Below, piece by piece: positions 35,873 to 49,064 of a stretch of 64,000 nt of DNA (position 1 is the stretch's first letter; every line of letters begins with the position of its first letter). This stretch comes from Calliopum simillimum (lineage: Eukaryota; Arthropoda; Insecta; Diptera; Lauxaniidae). The DNA is taken from positions 10,011,410 through 10,075,409 of the forward strand of contig OX638372.1 in assembly GCA_951812925.1 (NCBI GenBank), read 5' to 3'. Both the position numbers and the translations under genes were made by a program. Under the pieces are notes generated by a model. It did not search any database, was not told the DNA's origin, and worked only from the letters and a program-made list of their open reading frames with translations.

Positions 35873-38800
35873 GAGGAAATGGATAAAATAGTACAAAAAG
35901 ATCAGGATCTTATTGCTAATGTACTAATGACATGATTGTTTAATAATTTTTAGTATCGTGTTTGATAATTTTTACTATGTTAATATTGAAAAATTTCTTT
36001 CTAAGCAACTACGAAACTTAGTTTTTTACAAATGTCTAGAGTGTACGAAGATTATCAAAAGTTCAGAAATTTTTGATCGATTTTCGCTATAAAAATTAGA
36101 AAAACTTTTCTTTCCGTGTATACCCTATAGGGTATAGTTTATTTATTTCAACTGACTTTTTTCCCCAAGACATGAAGTTTTGGAGTTTATTTCGAGTAAT
36201 CATGGTCTACTGAATACGAAAATAATACCAGAATCACTGAATTTGGCTTAGTTCTCAAGATATCCTTTCACAATCTTCCTCAATAAACTTTACATTTCAA
36301 CTTTTCAATTGGACCATTGCCTTCCGAGTTATCATCCATTGAAGTAATGGCAACTAAGTTCCGCACAAAAGACTAAATTGTATGTTATTGTAGTTTTTGC
36401 ATGGAGACCTCACCAAAATATTCCTAGGCTATAACTTCAAAACTAGCTGCCAGCCCTTCAAATTTCAAGCTAGAGCTTTCAAAATTTGCCACAAGATGTA
36501 GTCTAATGCCCAAATTTTGAAAAACAATGTCTTCTGTTACCAACTTAAACGTTAGATGTATCGATATGCACATATTATATCTATAACAAATGCCAAAATT
36601 ATTCGAAATAAAAAACCTAAAACCTTCTCTGTAAGGTTTACTTTTTGTTATTTAAATCTTTTTGGATGTTAGGGCTCGTAATGATCATGTACAAGTTCAT
36701 TTGCTTAAGTGATTTTTAGTGTCTTTTTTTTTTGAAAAATGTAATTAAAAATTAAAATAAAGAGAAGTGACGAAAAGTCGGTGATAAAGTTTATTGCGTT
36801 TTATGAATTATAAATATCAAAACAAAAGAAGATGGCTTAATATGATGATATTTCCATATATATGTATTTTTGAGAAATCGGAATTTAACCTATAGGTTGA
36901 TGGAGCGAATCATACAATACTTGACATATCATATTCTGTCAGGTATTTTATTTTGAAACCCGGATGACACGAAAAAAATTATACATATCATGTTTTGCCA
37001 TTTTGGACAAAACTTTCTTAATGACTTAAGTTTTAAAAAATTTATTTTAAATGTTAAAAGATTGTTAAGGTTTCCAGAAAATTTAAGAAGACTCTTTCTC
37101 ATCGATGCAATAAAAATTGTATGCTTTATGTGTTGTCCTTTAGGTACATCTAGAGAGAACAAAAAATCAAAAACTTCCATAGCATAGATACAATTAAATG
37201 AAATTAAGTTTCTATTAGATATAAATTTTTTTTTTTTAAATGTCTGCACGCGAAACACTTTTTTTCTTATATTTTTTTTTTTCGATTTGTACACAAAATA
37301 GTTCTCATTTTAAGTACATACCACGCGTAATTGTTCATACTTTTTTTTAAATATATTTATCTATATAAATGTATATATTTGCAATGTTATTAAAGAAGCA
37401 AAAAAATGCTATCTTTTTTTTTTATTGAAAAAAAAAAAAAATCTTTAAAAAAATTTTAAATTACTATCTCTGCCAAAAATTAATATTTGATTTTAAAATT
37501 AGACACAACGTCAGAAGAAAAGATATATGTACGTGAAAGAATTACTTTATATTTGTTTTTTTGTTGTTTCCAAATGAGTTTGCAAAAAAAGGAAAATTAA
37601 ACAAAAAAAAATAAAATGTATCTAAAAAATTCAATGGTCGAATGCGTAATTCAGAGAGGTGCTATTTTTTACCATTTCAAAAAACAAGAACAAAATCACA
37701 GCAGCGATATATCCATCCGTTTTGACGCACACGTGTTGGTATTCGTATTTTCTTTAAAATCTGCTGCTGAAGAAAAAGTGTCTTTTTTCGTGATCTTTTG
37801 TTGACATTTTCTTTTGCTTTTACCCCGAAATATTTTATTTGTTTTAAATAGTTGTGTTTATTTTGTCATGGTTTTCTTTCACTATTAATCCTGCTGTTGT
37901 TGTTATTATGGTAGCGTGTTTAACATGTTAATCCATTAGTAGCCGTATCGGCTGATGCAATACACGTTTTGTTTATAATCAGCTAAATAAGTAATGCATC
38001 TGTAAAATTACAAACTTACTTACATAAAGATGTGTGCATTTTTTTATTCTCAATTTAGTACTTAATTTGGCCTTATCAGTTTAAATTTTACTCTTCCTTT
38101 GCATAGTTATTCTGAGAACTATGAAAAAAAACTACCGTCTCACACTGCGTTGGCTAGTGGGCAAAAATCAAAATTTTTTGTGACTCAAAACCTAATAATA
38201 TTGGTATCAATCGATAGGTAATTAAATCAATAAAATAAAAACAAAATATTTAGGGGAAAAACTCAGTTTTGGCTACGCTGTGACACTTCAAAGTTGAGAT
38301 ATTTTTCAAAAAAAAATAATGTTTTATTCACTTTGTTTTGGGTTCTCTTAAACAAATAACTATGAAAAATTTGTCTTTTGATTAAACTAAGCGAAGTAAA
38401 GTTTTTTATTATAAATAATATTTAAGTAAATAAATAAAACTAAAAAAATTTGGAATATATATAATTTTATGTATATTGTAGTGATTTTAATACACGATAT
38501 TATCAAATGAAAAACTTCAGAAATTGACAAATTTCGATGAAAAAAAAAAAAACCAATCTTAAAAAAATAAGTGCCGTTTTTTTTCTTAATCTACTAGTTC
38601 GAATTCTATATAATCAAGAACTGCAAATAACTTTTCCTACTTCGTCCTACAAATATTTTTTTTCTTTTTTTAAAAAATGCTTAAAACGAAAAATTTGTAT
38701 GAAATATAAAATTTATGTTGAAACATTTTTTTTTTTTGTTTTTATGAACACAAGTGGTCTCACAAGTACAAAAAACATTATTTCTACTACGTACATTTCA

Positions 38801-39474
38801 TTTGTTAACATTAAACATTACTTTTTCATCATCGTTATATATGGACCTTAAGAAAATCGTCCTAAATACCTACCAGGTTTTTAGCAAAACTAATTTGTTT
38901 ACAACAAATCTGTGATCATTTTTGAGCTCAGCGACCCCAAATTACTTATAGTACCAAATTTCATCGATATCCAACCACTCCTTCTATTTTTGACCATTGC
39001 TTGTATGGGCTCAACGCACTGTGCGTCTGTACTCTGTGGGAAAATTTGTTTTTAGCGGTTTGTATGATAAGTGCATTTTTTCCAGCTGCTTAGTTTTTTA
39101 TGTTACTCTAGATTAATTAGGTTATTAAATGCTTAGGGTATGATTTGTTTGTCTAAATTGACTTTAGTTCTCTAGATATCCCAGCTTTAATATGACAAAA
39201 TAACTCTTTTGAGGTATATTTGAAGTTACTAGTATCGCCGGTGGCCAAAGTTTGGCCATTCAGATAGATACACTGTTTCCGAGTACCGTTTTGTATAAAG
39301 CCATAGCCTTGAGAATTGACAGGAATTAATACCCGTAGTAACCTTTTTTGGATACAGTAGGCATAAAGTAGTTTTATACCAAATAACATAAAAACTGGTA
39401 TATTGCATCAGCCTTAAAAGCCTATTTCCTATTGGGAGCTAGGCACTTTTTATATCGGTTGAAGTCCAATTTTA
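35873..39474. other. AT-rich intergenic desert
   Basis: No gene or bounded repeat could be supported. Open frames of up to 121 residues here are Lys/Phe/Ile-rich chance frames in AT-rich DNA. Confidence 0.4.
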
Positions 39475-39990
39475 AAAAAAAAAAACATCTAAAATCTCGG
39501 TAAAGGTCGAAAAACATCCAAAATATTGGTAAAAGTCGAAAAGCCTCGATTATAAACATCTTGAAAATCAATAAAAGTCTGAAAGTATAGAAAAACATCC
39601 AAGATATCGGTAAAAGCCAAAAAGCATTGAAAAACTATTTATATATCAATTAAAGTCGAATAGTATCGAATAACATCTAAAATATCGGTTAAAGTTTGAG
39701 GATAATTTTATGTATCGTGCATTCTGCACCACAACACCTTTCAAATAAAAAAAAAGAAATCGGAATTCAGTTAAATAGTTCGCCGGTAACCAACATTTAT
39801 TGACTACACAAACGTTTTTCCACTTCATCAAAATTCTTTGACCTTATCACATTATATGACTTTTCCAATATTTTTCGACTTCATCAACATTTTGCGACTA
39901 ATTCAATATTTTTTGACTTCAACAAAATTTTTCGACTTTTTTAAAATTTTTCGACTCTTTCAACCTTTATCGTCTTCATAAACATTTTTA
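39475..39990. repeat. Degenerate minisatellite with an inverted partner
   Basis: From 39475 to 39700, units of roughly 35-40 bp carry AAAACATC(C/T)AAAATATCGG and TAAAGTCGAAAAGC. From about 39825 to 39960 the complementary words TTTTTCGACTTCA and AACATTTT are tandemly repeated, so the two arrays can fold on each other around a unique spacer. Confidence 0.55.
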
Positions 39991-40339
39991 CATCACTCAA
40001 TGCAACACTGTCGGAAGGCAAAGAGGTAAAACAGTTTCGAGATTTTGCCCAAAGATATATCTCTGTACCTATAGCAGTCCTGCAGAACCACGGTCCACTC
40101 CAAAACTATTTTGCAAACTACTCCATGTGAGAAACCGACTTGTCCAAATTCTGGTCCCATCACATATAAAGTTCTATTTACGTTTTACATTATTTGTCAT
40201 TGGACTTAACCAATTGTCTCCTTATGCATTACAATTGGACCAGAAAAAGGTCAATTGTCTCCGTATGCATTACATTCGGACCAGAAAAAGTTATTTTTTT
40301 TTTTTTTATATATACTCAAATTTTACAAAAATGTCAAAA

Positions 40340-40425
40340 GGTTTCATAGCCAAATGTGCTAAAGAGATGGCTATAAATTTCTGAGCAATGTGTTCGGGGT
40401 TCAAATCTCAGTGTGGATGAAAATT
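40340..40425 (+). repeat. tRNA-like (SINE-type) module
   Basis: CAAATGTGCTAAAGAGATGG (weak A box) and GGGGTTCAAATCTCAG (good B box), followed by a T/A-rich tail. Confidence 0.4.
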
Positions 40426-40544
40426 TTTTATTAATTTTTTATTATTTTATACCTCGGCTATGTTGGACATATGTTTCATTTTCTGCTCTGAAGACTCTAC
40501 AAACAATTTGTATACAAATAAATAGAAATTGAAACTGAAAATCA

Positions 40545-40630
40545 CCGAGTGGTGGACTTGAATCCGGGCCTCTCCACGCAGCGCAAGTCATTAGACCGAT
40601 ACACTATCGTTTGCTCTTCTTAACAATCGA
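40545..40630 (-). repeat. tRNA-like (SINE-type) module, inverted
   Basis: On the - strand ACGATAGTGTATCGGTCTAA precedes CCGGATTCAAGTCCACC. It faces the + strand module at 40340 across a T-rich spacer. Confidence 0.45.
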
Positions 40631-40956
40631 CAAACTGCCAAACAGTACGTGATCACTGATTTCACTGATACAATTGATACACAATTAGACCATTTTTTGT
40701 ACTAATGACGGAATATGCATAGCATTTCGACCATATTTGAAAAATAGACCGACTTTGAGTTACATTTGGACCATTTTTGATACAATTGATAAGTGAATTT
40801 ATTTTAGTTTTAGTAGAGGAGGTTGGCTAAGCGATTTGGAAAAAAGTTAATTTGATATAGAAAAGCTTTAACTTGATTTGGAAAATGATCAATATGATGT
40901 GAAAATGGTTTTACTTGTAGCAGAAAAGTTAAATTTGTTTTGAAAAAATATCAATA

Positions 40957-41090
40957 AGGCGATTCCTGAAAACGTGATAAAGCCTCGAAAACCTCGTAAA
41001 CTCGTAAAACTGTCATATTTTGTATTGATTTTGACAACTTTTACGAGTTTACGAGGTTTTCGAGGCTTTTGCACGTTTTCAGGAATCCCC
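40957..41090. mobile_element. Palindromic MITE, copy 1
   Basis: About 60-bp arms start GGCGATTCCTGAAAACGTG and contain GCCTCGAAAACCTCGTAAAC. The arms almost meet at TTGTATTGATTTTGAC. TCAATA flanks both ends and may be the target duplication. A second copy lies at 46986-47112. Confidence 0.8.
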
Positions 41091-41092
41091 TC

Positions 41093-42844
41093 AATATGAT
41101 GTGGAAAACCTGTAAAAATAGAAAAATTCAAAAAATTTCGAGCACTCATGACTACTCTTATAATAAGCCCCTGACACATTTTTCATGTAATTCTCTTTGT
41201 TTTACGCGCTCAACTCTCTTTCTTTCTCTTAAATTACTTACAATCTCCAATACTATGTCATTTACTAAGTTCTCTTTTCAGATGTAATGAACTCAGCAAT
41301 ATCTTTATTCGCAAAAAAAAAAAAAAAAAAAAAAAATAAGAGGTGTGTTTGCTTATGGAAAATAAAAATATCGCAAATAACAAAATTTTTGTAAACAACA
41401 TCACATCGTCACTACGAGGCGTGTAAACGGCTTTTTTTTTTTACAATAATATTTACTATGATAACAAATACATACATTCAATATAGCGCCATCTCATTGT
41501 AAGTAATATCCCCAAGGCAAGATTTCATTTAACATTTTGTTGTTGTACGTTTTTCTATGAATGATATCCAATTGATATAAATTTTTTTGTTTTTGTTTAT
41601 GACAACGTTAAATTTTGTAAATTGTTTATTTATTTTATTTTACCCAGTCACGTGACATTGAGGAAGAATTTTTAATATTTTTTTGTTTACAATAATCTCT
41701 TAACATGATGCGTCATAAGAGACGTGCCCCCAAATAGGTTGACGAATTGCGATTGTTTTTTTATTTGTGTCAGTTACATTAACCATTTCGAACATGACTA
41801 ATCCAATAAACTTGAGTACATGTGACCTTTAGGGGCATAGCTGCCGGAACGTGCTATATGCTTTAGTCACAACATAGGGGCACTTCGTAAAACTTTAAAT
41901 ACATAGTATCTGAGCTATTTTAGTCCATTTCAACATCTAATTCAATCTCATTATTCAAATGAAATATCTTACATCGGAGTATATATTTAGGATTCGGAAG
42001 AAGGTAAGAGTGCAAAACATTGCTTTTTCATTTCATAATGCCGAAATTTTTCGATTACAAAATTTTGTAATGATGCAGTTTTATAGGGAATACTTGAATA
42101 CTTTTTCTAAAAAGTCATATTTTTTTATTTCGAAAAAATGAGCCAAATACGGTTTTACGCGTGAAACTGATTAACTTTTTCATGCAATATGCAAAGAAAA
42201 AATTATCTGGATTACTTAAATAGTTTAAGAGACATCCGTTAATTAAAATGGAGCGTTTGTAATTTTCTTCGGAAAATAACTATTTTGGCTACGTCTAGCT
42301 ATGTCTTTTAAGATAAAAAAACGATTGCTGAGAGTCTACTCTTTCAATTTAAGTTAAAAAAGTTCGACATATTTCAAGCTAATCATTCAAATAAATCCCC
42401 AACTTTATGAAAAAAGGCAATTGATTTTCATTGTGAGTTTGTTGCAATGTAAGTAAGTAAATGCATATGGAAATAATGCCTTTCATACCTATGGATATAA
42501 AGTATTGCATACCTTTAGGGATAAACATTTTTTAGCTACGTTGACGTATCACTATCACTGAAAACTGTTTGTAGAGAATGTAATTCTCCATAAAAAAAGA
42601 CCCTTGGACTTTTATTCGTGCGACTCACTGTTTATGAGTTATTGCAATTTGAAAATTAACACAATTGTATATACGCGTTAAAAGATACACAGCTAATGTT
42701 GCTAAAAAATGCCGCTTGAGTGAAATAAAAACTCTGAGGCTTAAATGACTCAAACTTGTATGCTACTCTTTGGAAATTAGTGCAATTTTGACACCCCAGG
42801 TTTGAAGGAATATACTTCATGGATTTAAGTGTCATATGGTGACA
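41093..42844. other. AT-rich spacer
   Basis: A 25-base A run ends near 41337. No gene or bounded repeat is seen. Confidence 0.4.
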
Positions 42845-43290
42845 TCTACACAGCAAATATTTTGGGTGTAAAACTCAAACCAAATTTGAATGAATACAAA
42901 TCCACACCAAACTTGGTATAAAACCTATGCTGCAAGTTGGTATACAAACTGTTTATGCTTGTTCGTATAAAATTTATACAAATAAAGTATTATTGCAATT
43001 TGAATTAAAAAAACAACCACAGGAGGATTCGAACCTACGACCGTCCGTGTGATAAATAGAAACATTTTATTTTTACTTACAATTACAAACTCATTAGACC
43101 GCTACACCATCGCCCGATATGATGAAGCGGTAAAAAATTTGTATATTAAGCAAACGTTGTTCAAACAGATTTTGATATTAGAATTATACAATTTTGGTAT
43201 GAAATTCATAGAATTTAAACATTTTTGGCCTAGAATAACTTAATGAAAAAAAAAAAAAATTTATAAATTATATCAAAAAATTGGAAAACA
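42845..43290. mobile_element. TIR element carrying a tRNA-like module, copy 1
   Basis: It starts CTACACAGCAAATATTTTGG and aligns along its length with 56509-57018, but lacks the right terminal repeat. Its centre holds a - strand tRNA-like module with an exact B box. Confidence 0.65.
43022..43118 (-). repeat. tRNA-like module with consensus B box
   Basis: On the - strand, GATGGTGTAGCGGTCTAATG matches the tRNA A box style and GTAGGTTCGAATCCTCCT contains the exact B-box consensus GGTTCGAATCC. About 45 extra AT-rich bases lie between the boxes, too many for a normal anticodon arm, so a functional tRNA is unlikely unless they are removed. Confidence 0.55.
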
Positions 43291-43467
43291 TAATAGAGAC
43301 GAAAAGTTGATCAACCTTATTGATCTTACATACACCTTTGATGATTACTTATCAAATATGCGACGCGATCTGAGAAAACCATACTTTGCCTGATAAAAAA
43401 ATAGTGTTCAGTATACAGATCAAAATCTTCTCTTCTTATACGAGCTAAAATTGTATATTTGTTTCAA

Positions 43468-43492
43468 TATATATATATATATATATATATAT
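43468..43492. repeat. AT dinucleotide microsatellite
   Basis: About twelve AT units. Confidence 0.85.
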
Positions 43493-43499
43493 CTGTGCC

Positions 43500-44560
43500 A
43501 AATATTTTTCTCGAAAACAGCTGCAGCGATTTTAATGAAACTTGGAACAGTGTTAGATATTAGCATACAATGAAAAATTAGCTAGATTTGAACTTTGTAA
43601 ATCTTCACCAGGGGGCGTGGCACCGCTCTAAATTTTAAATTTAATTTAGTCATATCTCGCAAACAATTAAAGGTATTTAAATGAAAATTGGTAGGCGGGT
43701 ACTGCTTGATAATACCTTGTAAGAAACGGAAAGTGGGTTGGATCAAATAAGTGTCACGCCTACTTTTTAACCGTTGAAAATTTTGGTTCAATATTACTCG
43801 AAAACGACTTTAAAGAACAATTTTAATGAAAATTTCGGAGATGTTACCTCTGTGAACAAAAATTAATATGTGATATGTCGTTATATTGGGAAAACTCGTT
43901 GAAAGCCATGGCACCGACCACAAAAATTGAATACGGTATAAAAAGAAAACTAATAAAGCAATCATTCTGAAATTAGCTGCGGAGAGCCTACTTGCTATAA
44001 GGCATCCCTGTTTTGAAAGTGGGCGAAATATCGCTGCTGCGCATGGAACCTCCCATACAAGCAAAATACGTTAAATGCTATTTCTCGCAAATGTAACAAG
44101 GTATTTTAATGAAATTTGGTATGTAGGCACTACTTATCAATGCCTTGTAATAAACGAAAAGTCGGCGGTATCGAAGAAGTGTCACGCCCCCTTTTTGATC
44201 ATTGAAAATTTTAATTCAATATTACTCGAAAAAGACTCCAAGACAAGACTAATAAGGGATATGTCGTTATATTGAGAAAACTCGATGGAGGGCGTTGCAC
44301 CGCCCACAAAAATATAACACGCTACAAAAGGAAAACTACTAAAGCAATCTTTCTGAATTTAATTGTAGGGAGTCTACGTGCTATAAGGCACCTACGACTT
44401 GAAAGTGGTCAAAATATCGCCCGTGCGCGTGGAATCTACCATACAAGTTAAGCACATTAAATGCTATTTTTTGCAAATACAATAGTAAAACATATTTTGA
44501 TGAAATTTGATTTGCGGATCTGGGTCATGAGTATCTAAAGCATAACAAAAAGTTGGCTTT
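43500..44560. repeat. Tandem repeat of about 390-430 bp units
   Basis: Two and a half units. The word TCGCAAA...AAGGTATTTTAATGAAATTTGG recurs at about 43655, 44085 and 44470, along with TGTCACGCC, TTCAATATTACTCGAAAA, GATATGTCGTTATATTG and CTATAAGGCA. It belongs to the same GGCGTGGCACCGCC stylistic class as the 35-kb element. Confidence 0.7.
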
Positions 44561-46740
44561 GATCAAAAAATAGACAAAAATGCATTTTAGTAATTTATCA
44601 ATGAATTGTTTACAATTTTTCCATCGATTTTCTTAAGTGATATCTTATTTTCTTCATAAATATATAGTCTATGATACAAAAAAACAAAATATTATAAAGC
44701 AGTTATTTTTTCTTGTATAAATTTGAAGTTGATTTTGATTTTTTCTTAATTTTTTCGAAAAAAAAAAATGTTTTTTTAGAAATCAATATATTTCGCCAAA
44801 ACTCACAAACCAACCAAAAGTGATGTGAATATTATTTGTAGGTAATTTAACTACCTTTAACATGAAATATAACACGTTTAAATGCAAACATCGGTTCTAG
44901 AGATATTTGTATTTAAATTTTTTTATTTATTTATTTTTTTGGTCTAAAAACCGAAAATGACCGATATCTCGAAAACGACACGAAAAAAAAAATAATGCGA
45001 TTTTTGGAATCAGCAGCTCATTTTACATATAAAATGAATAATGGCATTCACTGGGAATTTTGGCTGTAAACTAGTGTTATTATTCTCATCGGTTAATTTA
45101 CCATTTTGAAAGCATGAACATTGGAAGTGAAAAGGTACGAATTTCATAACAAAAAAAAAGCTATGAATACAAACATCGACTAAACTAATACTCGTAAGAT
45201 CAGATTGTTGACCGAGCAGGGATCGGTCTCCAGGTACTATGGCATTAAAGGCAAAACTTCATATTATATGTTTATGCACCAGACGCTGCTTACAAAATTC
45301 CAGAATAACTGATGAGTAAGAAGAGCTGATTTGAAGCTAGCGATTATAATGTGTTGGTTATTGGGAATATAAGTCAAATTTTTGATCAGATTATTTACCT
45401 CATAATTTTTGCTTTGATATGTATATGCAGCTTTCCATATGTGTTACCCAACTTGTATTACTGTAAAATCGAGTTCTAAAGGTGTGAACAATTTGGCCAC
45501 CCATACCAGTATATTCTTTCTTTTGCGCTAGAGAGATATTTATTGAATATACAATAAAATAAAGAAAAGTTTCAATTTAAATTTATTTTGATTTAATAAT
45601 TTAAATTTACATAATTGACGCGAATGCACTTGATCAGCACAACAAGACGCAGCAGCAGTATAAAACTTTAAGTTGTTATTGTTAATTTAAAATTGTTGTT
45701 GGTTGTTTTTCTTTTTGCATTTACTTTAACGAGTTATCAACAACGAACATTCGTGAATACCTACACTCAGAAATGCGGTCCACATGTTGGCCCCTTTTTC
45801 TTTGCAGTTCAAGTTGTTTTAGTTGACGTCGTCAAAAAACTGCGTATTTTATGATTACTCGTGTGTCATCTACATTATGATGTATATGCCACCTCCCTTG
45901 CGTGTGGTCGTTTTTGTTGTTGTTGCTGTTTTTTGTAGTAACCTAAATTGCAGTTATCTACGCAATTTGTTGTTTACTATAACTCAACAACCTTTTCATT
46001 TTTATTTTTTTATATTTTTGTATTTAGTTTTGGAACCTTGATTCACTCACTCGCTGTAAATGTACTGTGTATTCACATAATCGCGTATTGTTATTTAGTT
46101 ATTTAGTACTAAAAACAACATCATATGATGTTTTTCTGCTGAGGTGACTTAATTTTATTCGTAGTATCCGTACTATGGTTGAATGTGGGTTTTGTTTAAT
46201 GAACAAATATTATGATTTCTCACATAATTTTGCGCGTTGAGTGCTGGGGAAAAACACTCAATTAATTGATTGAAGATAGGAAATGTATTGCGGAAATTTC
46301 CTTTGATAATAAATCCGCAGTTAACGCATGTGCGAATACTACGAATACTTATAGTTAGATATTTAGTTTTCCTAAATAAAGTATCGAATAAATGCGTTTA
46401 AGTGTAGCACACTTAAAATGTAAACGTTAATACACAGAGCCAAAACGACCACTTAAAATAGAACAAAAGTAAGAAGATATGTTTATGGTTTTCATCCAAA
46501 AAGAAAGTCACATCAAAACAATAGAGAAAAGTTTTTTTGTCCACAGCCGTTGAGTGAAATCCACAAAAACAAAAGTCACCTAGAAAATGTGGTTGAAGAA
46601 GAAAATTCAAGAAACAAGAAAGTTCAAGAAAGAGATCAAAATCATTGCCGAGGATCGCATTTATTTTGACACTATGCTAACCCTTAGAATTAAAAGAGAA
46701 TATAGAATTTATCTCGGTAGTCAGATAGATCAGTCAAATT
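44561..46740. other. AT-rich spacer
   Basis: No gene is supported. The 45.7-46.0 kb stretch has GTT-rich, 5'UTR-like composition but no initiator or splice context that I can fix. Confidence 0.35.
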
Positions 46741-46854
46741 AAAGACTGGCTATATACACTCTAAAAAAACTGGTTTACCACAAGTGATATAATAATAATC
46801 TTTTGAATCAAACAATTTAAATGTTTGACGTTAAAAAAAAAAAAAAAAATATCG

Positions 46855-46945
46855 CACGACCGAACCAGGGTTCGAACTCAAGACCTTCCGACTGATAGAC
46901 TGAAGCTTATCCTTTACACCAATGACTCAGGTTATAAACAGGAAT
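46855..46945 (-). repeat. tRNA-like (SINE-type) module
   Basis: On the - strand, GTCATTGGTGTAAAGGATAA (A-box-like) precedes TTGAGTTCGAACCCTGG (near-consensus B box), and a run of T follows on that strand. Confidence 0.5.
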
Positions 46946-46985
46946 GCGATTTGTATACAGAATTTCATATTCCAAAAAATCATTT

Positions 46986-47112
46986 GGGCGATTCCTTTAA
47001 ACGTGTAAAAGCCTCAAAAAACTCGTAAAACTGTTAAAGTTTGTATTGATTTTGACAACTTTTACGAGTTTACAAGGTTTTCGAGGCTTTTACACGTTTA
47101 AAAGAATCACCC
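46986..47112. mobile_element. Palindromic MITE, copy 2
   Basis: Same family as 40957-41090: GGGCGATTCCTTTAAACGTG at one end, its inverse at the other, and TTGTATTGATTTTGACAACT at the centre. Confidence 0.8.
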
Positions 47113-47225
47113 AATTGTGTATTCAATTTCAATTTAATTAAACAAAAGTAAATAAATTAAAAAAAAGGAAAATACAGAAGGGAACTAAAAAAAAATGCAA
47201 AATAAAAAAATTTAAAAAAAAAAAT

Positions 47226-47275
47226 AACCGACACTAGGATTTGAACCCGAGCCCATGGATGCCAAATATTTTTAT
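47226..47275 (-). repeat. Partial tRNA-like module
   Basis: Only a B-box-like word on the - strand, GGGTTCAAATCCTAGTGTCG, next to an A/T-rich run. The A box is not clear. Confidence 0.3.
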
Positions 47276-47684
47276 GATTTGTCGCAGGCAATCAAAATAT
47301 TTGGGTGCAACAATTCATGAAATGGTTCGTCGAACTAACAGAAAGAGTATAAATTAAGTAAAAATTAAGAAGCGAAGTTGAAACAAAAACTGGCTATATC
47401 CACTAGAACTTGCTAGTCAATCCTGTAAGGATACACCAAAATTCATCAAAATGAAACCAGAAAGAGTTCCAAGAAACAATGGCGTCGTTAAAAGTGTTCA
47501 TCTCTTCTTAAAGATTTTATGAAGGTTTCCATTCAGTTTAGGTACATTTTTCGTACAGATAGGTATGTATATCAAAAATATATAACAGATGTGTATGTAT
47601 ATATTTTTAATAAATTTTTTATCTCTTGGGAAATTTTTTAATTCAAAAGTGTGTCCATGCAGATACATAAAGAATGAATAAAAA

Positions 47685-47720
47685 TATATAAAAACAGCAT
47701 AAAAGACGTTTTCAGTTTCA
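47685..47720 (+). promoter_or_regulatory. TATA plus initiator core promoter candidate
   Basis: TATATAAAA at 47685-47693 is followed by TTTTCAGTTTC, in which TCAGTT matches the insect initiator with A at 47714, about 29 bp from the TATA box, which is the normal spacing. The DNA after it (TGACGTCAGTGC, GCGAAAAAGTGCGTCGCG) looks like a fly 5'UTR. The only downstream + strand gene in view is the Spinster-like gene at 63477, which makes a distal first exon possible; no donor was fixed. Confidence 0.4.
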
Positions 47721-48345
47721 TTGACGTCAGTGCAAAAAAATAAAATTGCGAAAAAGTGCGTCGCGAAAAAAGTAGCCAAAAAAGCTTTGAGAAAAACAAA
47801 ATTATCTATATATCAACAGAGTACACACCCCCCATTTAGATATATACACACTCGTACACACCTAAGTTTTTACGTGTGGGAGTTTTTTGCTGATTTGTTT
47901 GTTTATTTAATTTATAAAAGCCACGGAAGCTGATAATACAGCGGCGACAGCCCCCACCCTCCCACAGACCTACCACTACAGTGCTAAACACGAGCGTGGA
48001 AAAAATCATAAGATAAGAAATTTGTAGCTTAAGTACTCAGATAAAAAAAACAGACTACCAAAAAGTTATCTACGACGTGCCACATGATCATTTATTTAAC
48101 CTGACTTTAATTTCATTTCAATCATCCTGAATTTGTTTGCCAAATGAATCAGCACAAAATGCTTTTTAAAAGCAATTTCTATTGGGTTTTGCATTTATTT
48201 TTAAGGCAATAAATTATCGGCTTTTTGGGCGATCAGCTGAAAATAAATTACATAAATGGTGTACTTAACGAAAGTGTGTTAACAGATCACAGAACACGCG
48301 AAAGAAAAGTAAAATAAAACGGCGTGTGTCAATCTAGATCTGAAA

Positions 48346-48490
48346 CTAGGCTGACCACCAACAGTCCCAGATTTTTCGGGACATTCTCGAAACTTGCAGC
48401 CGTATCCTGGATTCAAAAACGTCGCGGAAATGTCCGGTATATTCATAAATGTCTCGGAAATATTCCAAATTCATGGTGGGCGCATATTTT
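48346..48490 (+). repeat. Dispersed repeat, copy 1 of a pair
   Basis: GGATTCAAAAACGTC, GCGGAAATGTCCGG, TATTCATAAATGTC and ATTCATGGTGGG recur in the same order at 51150-51270. The pair flanks the Transib-like element and nearby DNA. Confidence 0.55.
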
Positions 48491-49064
48491 ATTGTATGAT
48501 TTTTGTATTTTAGTTAAGCATTTCCATTTCCTTCCTTTTCTGCCTTAATCACGTAATATATTGTCCTTGAATCTTCGATTTAATTTGGCAAAACATTCAG
48601 TTAAGTACTCAGATTGTTTTTCGTTTGGTTAGGGTAGAAAGGGAACAATATGTTGATTTTCATATAAGTTTTATTGAAGAAACAGATCATCAAATCTCGG
48701 GTTGTACCATCAAGAAAATTATAAGCTTATCTTAAACACAAACACGATTTATTCTAAAGAATTCATCTATTCCTCCACTTTAACTTGTATCTTTCATTCT
48801 CTCAAATATTTCTCCGATTTTCTGTTCCAGCATTCGTTCCTAAGAAGCTTTTGAACGGGCACACTTACTTTTGCTCATGCCTATGCAGACCGTTGTTGAT
48901 AATTTGTAATTTCCATTTTCATTTTCCCCGTTTGGAAACCGTTTTTTTATCAGGTCTAAGATCGCCGAAATAAGATGTCTTCCCCCTTTTTTTGCAGTGA
49001 AATCGGTGTTCCAGTATGTTGATTTAAAAGTATGTTAAAATCAATTCCTACTTTCTTGACGATT

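Noticed and set aside
36929..38851. Frames of 60-121 residues rich in Lys, Phe and Ile
   Set aside because: Typical chance frames of AT-rich DNA; no splice sites, domains or promoter.
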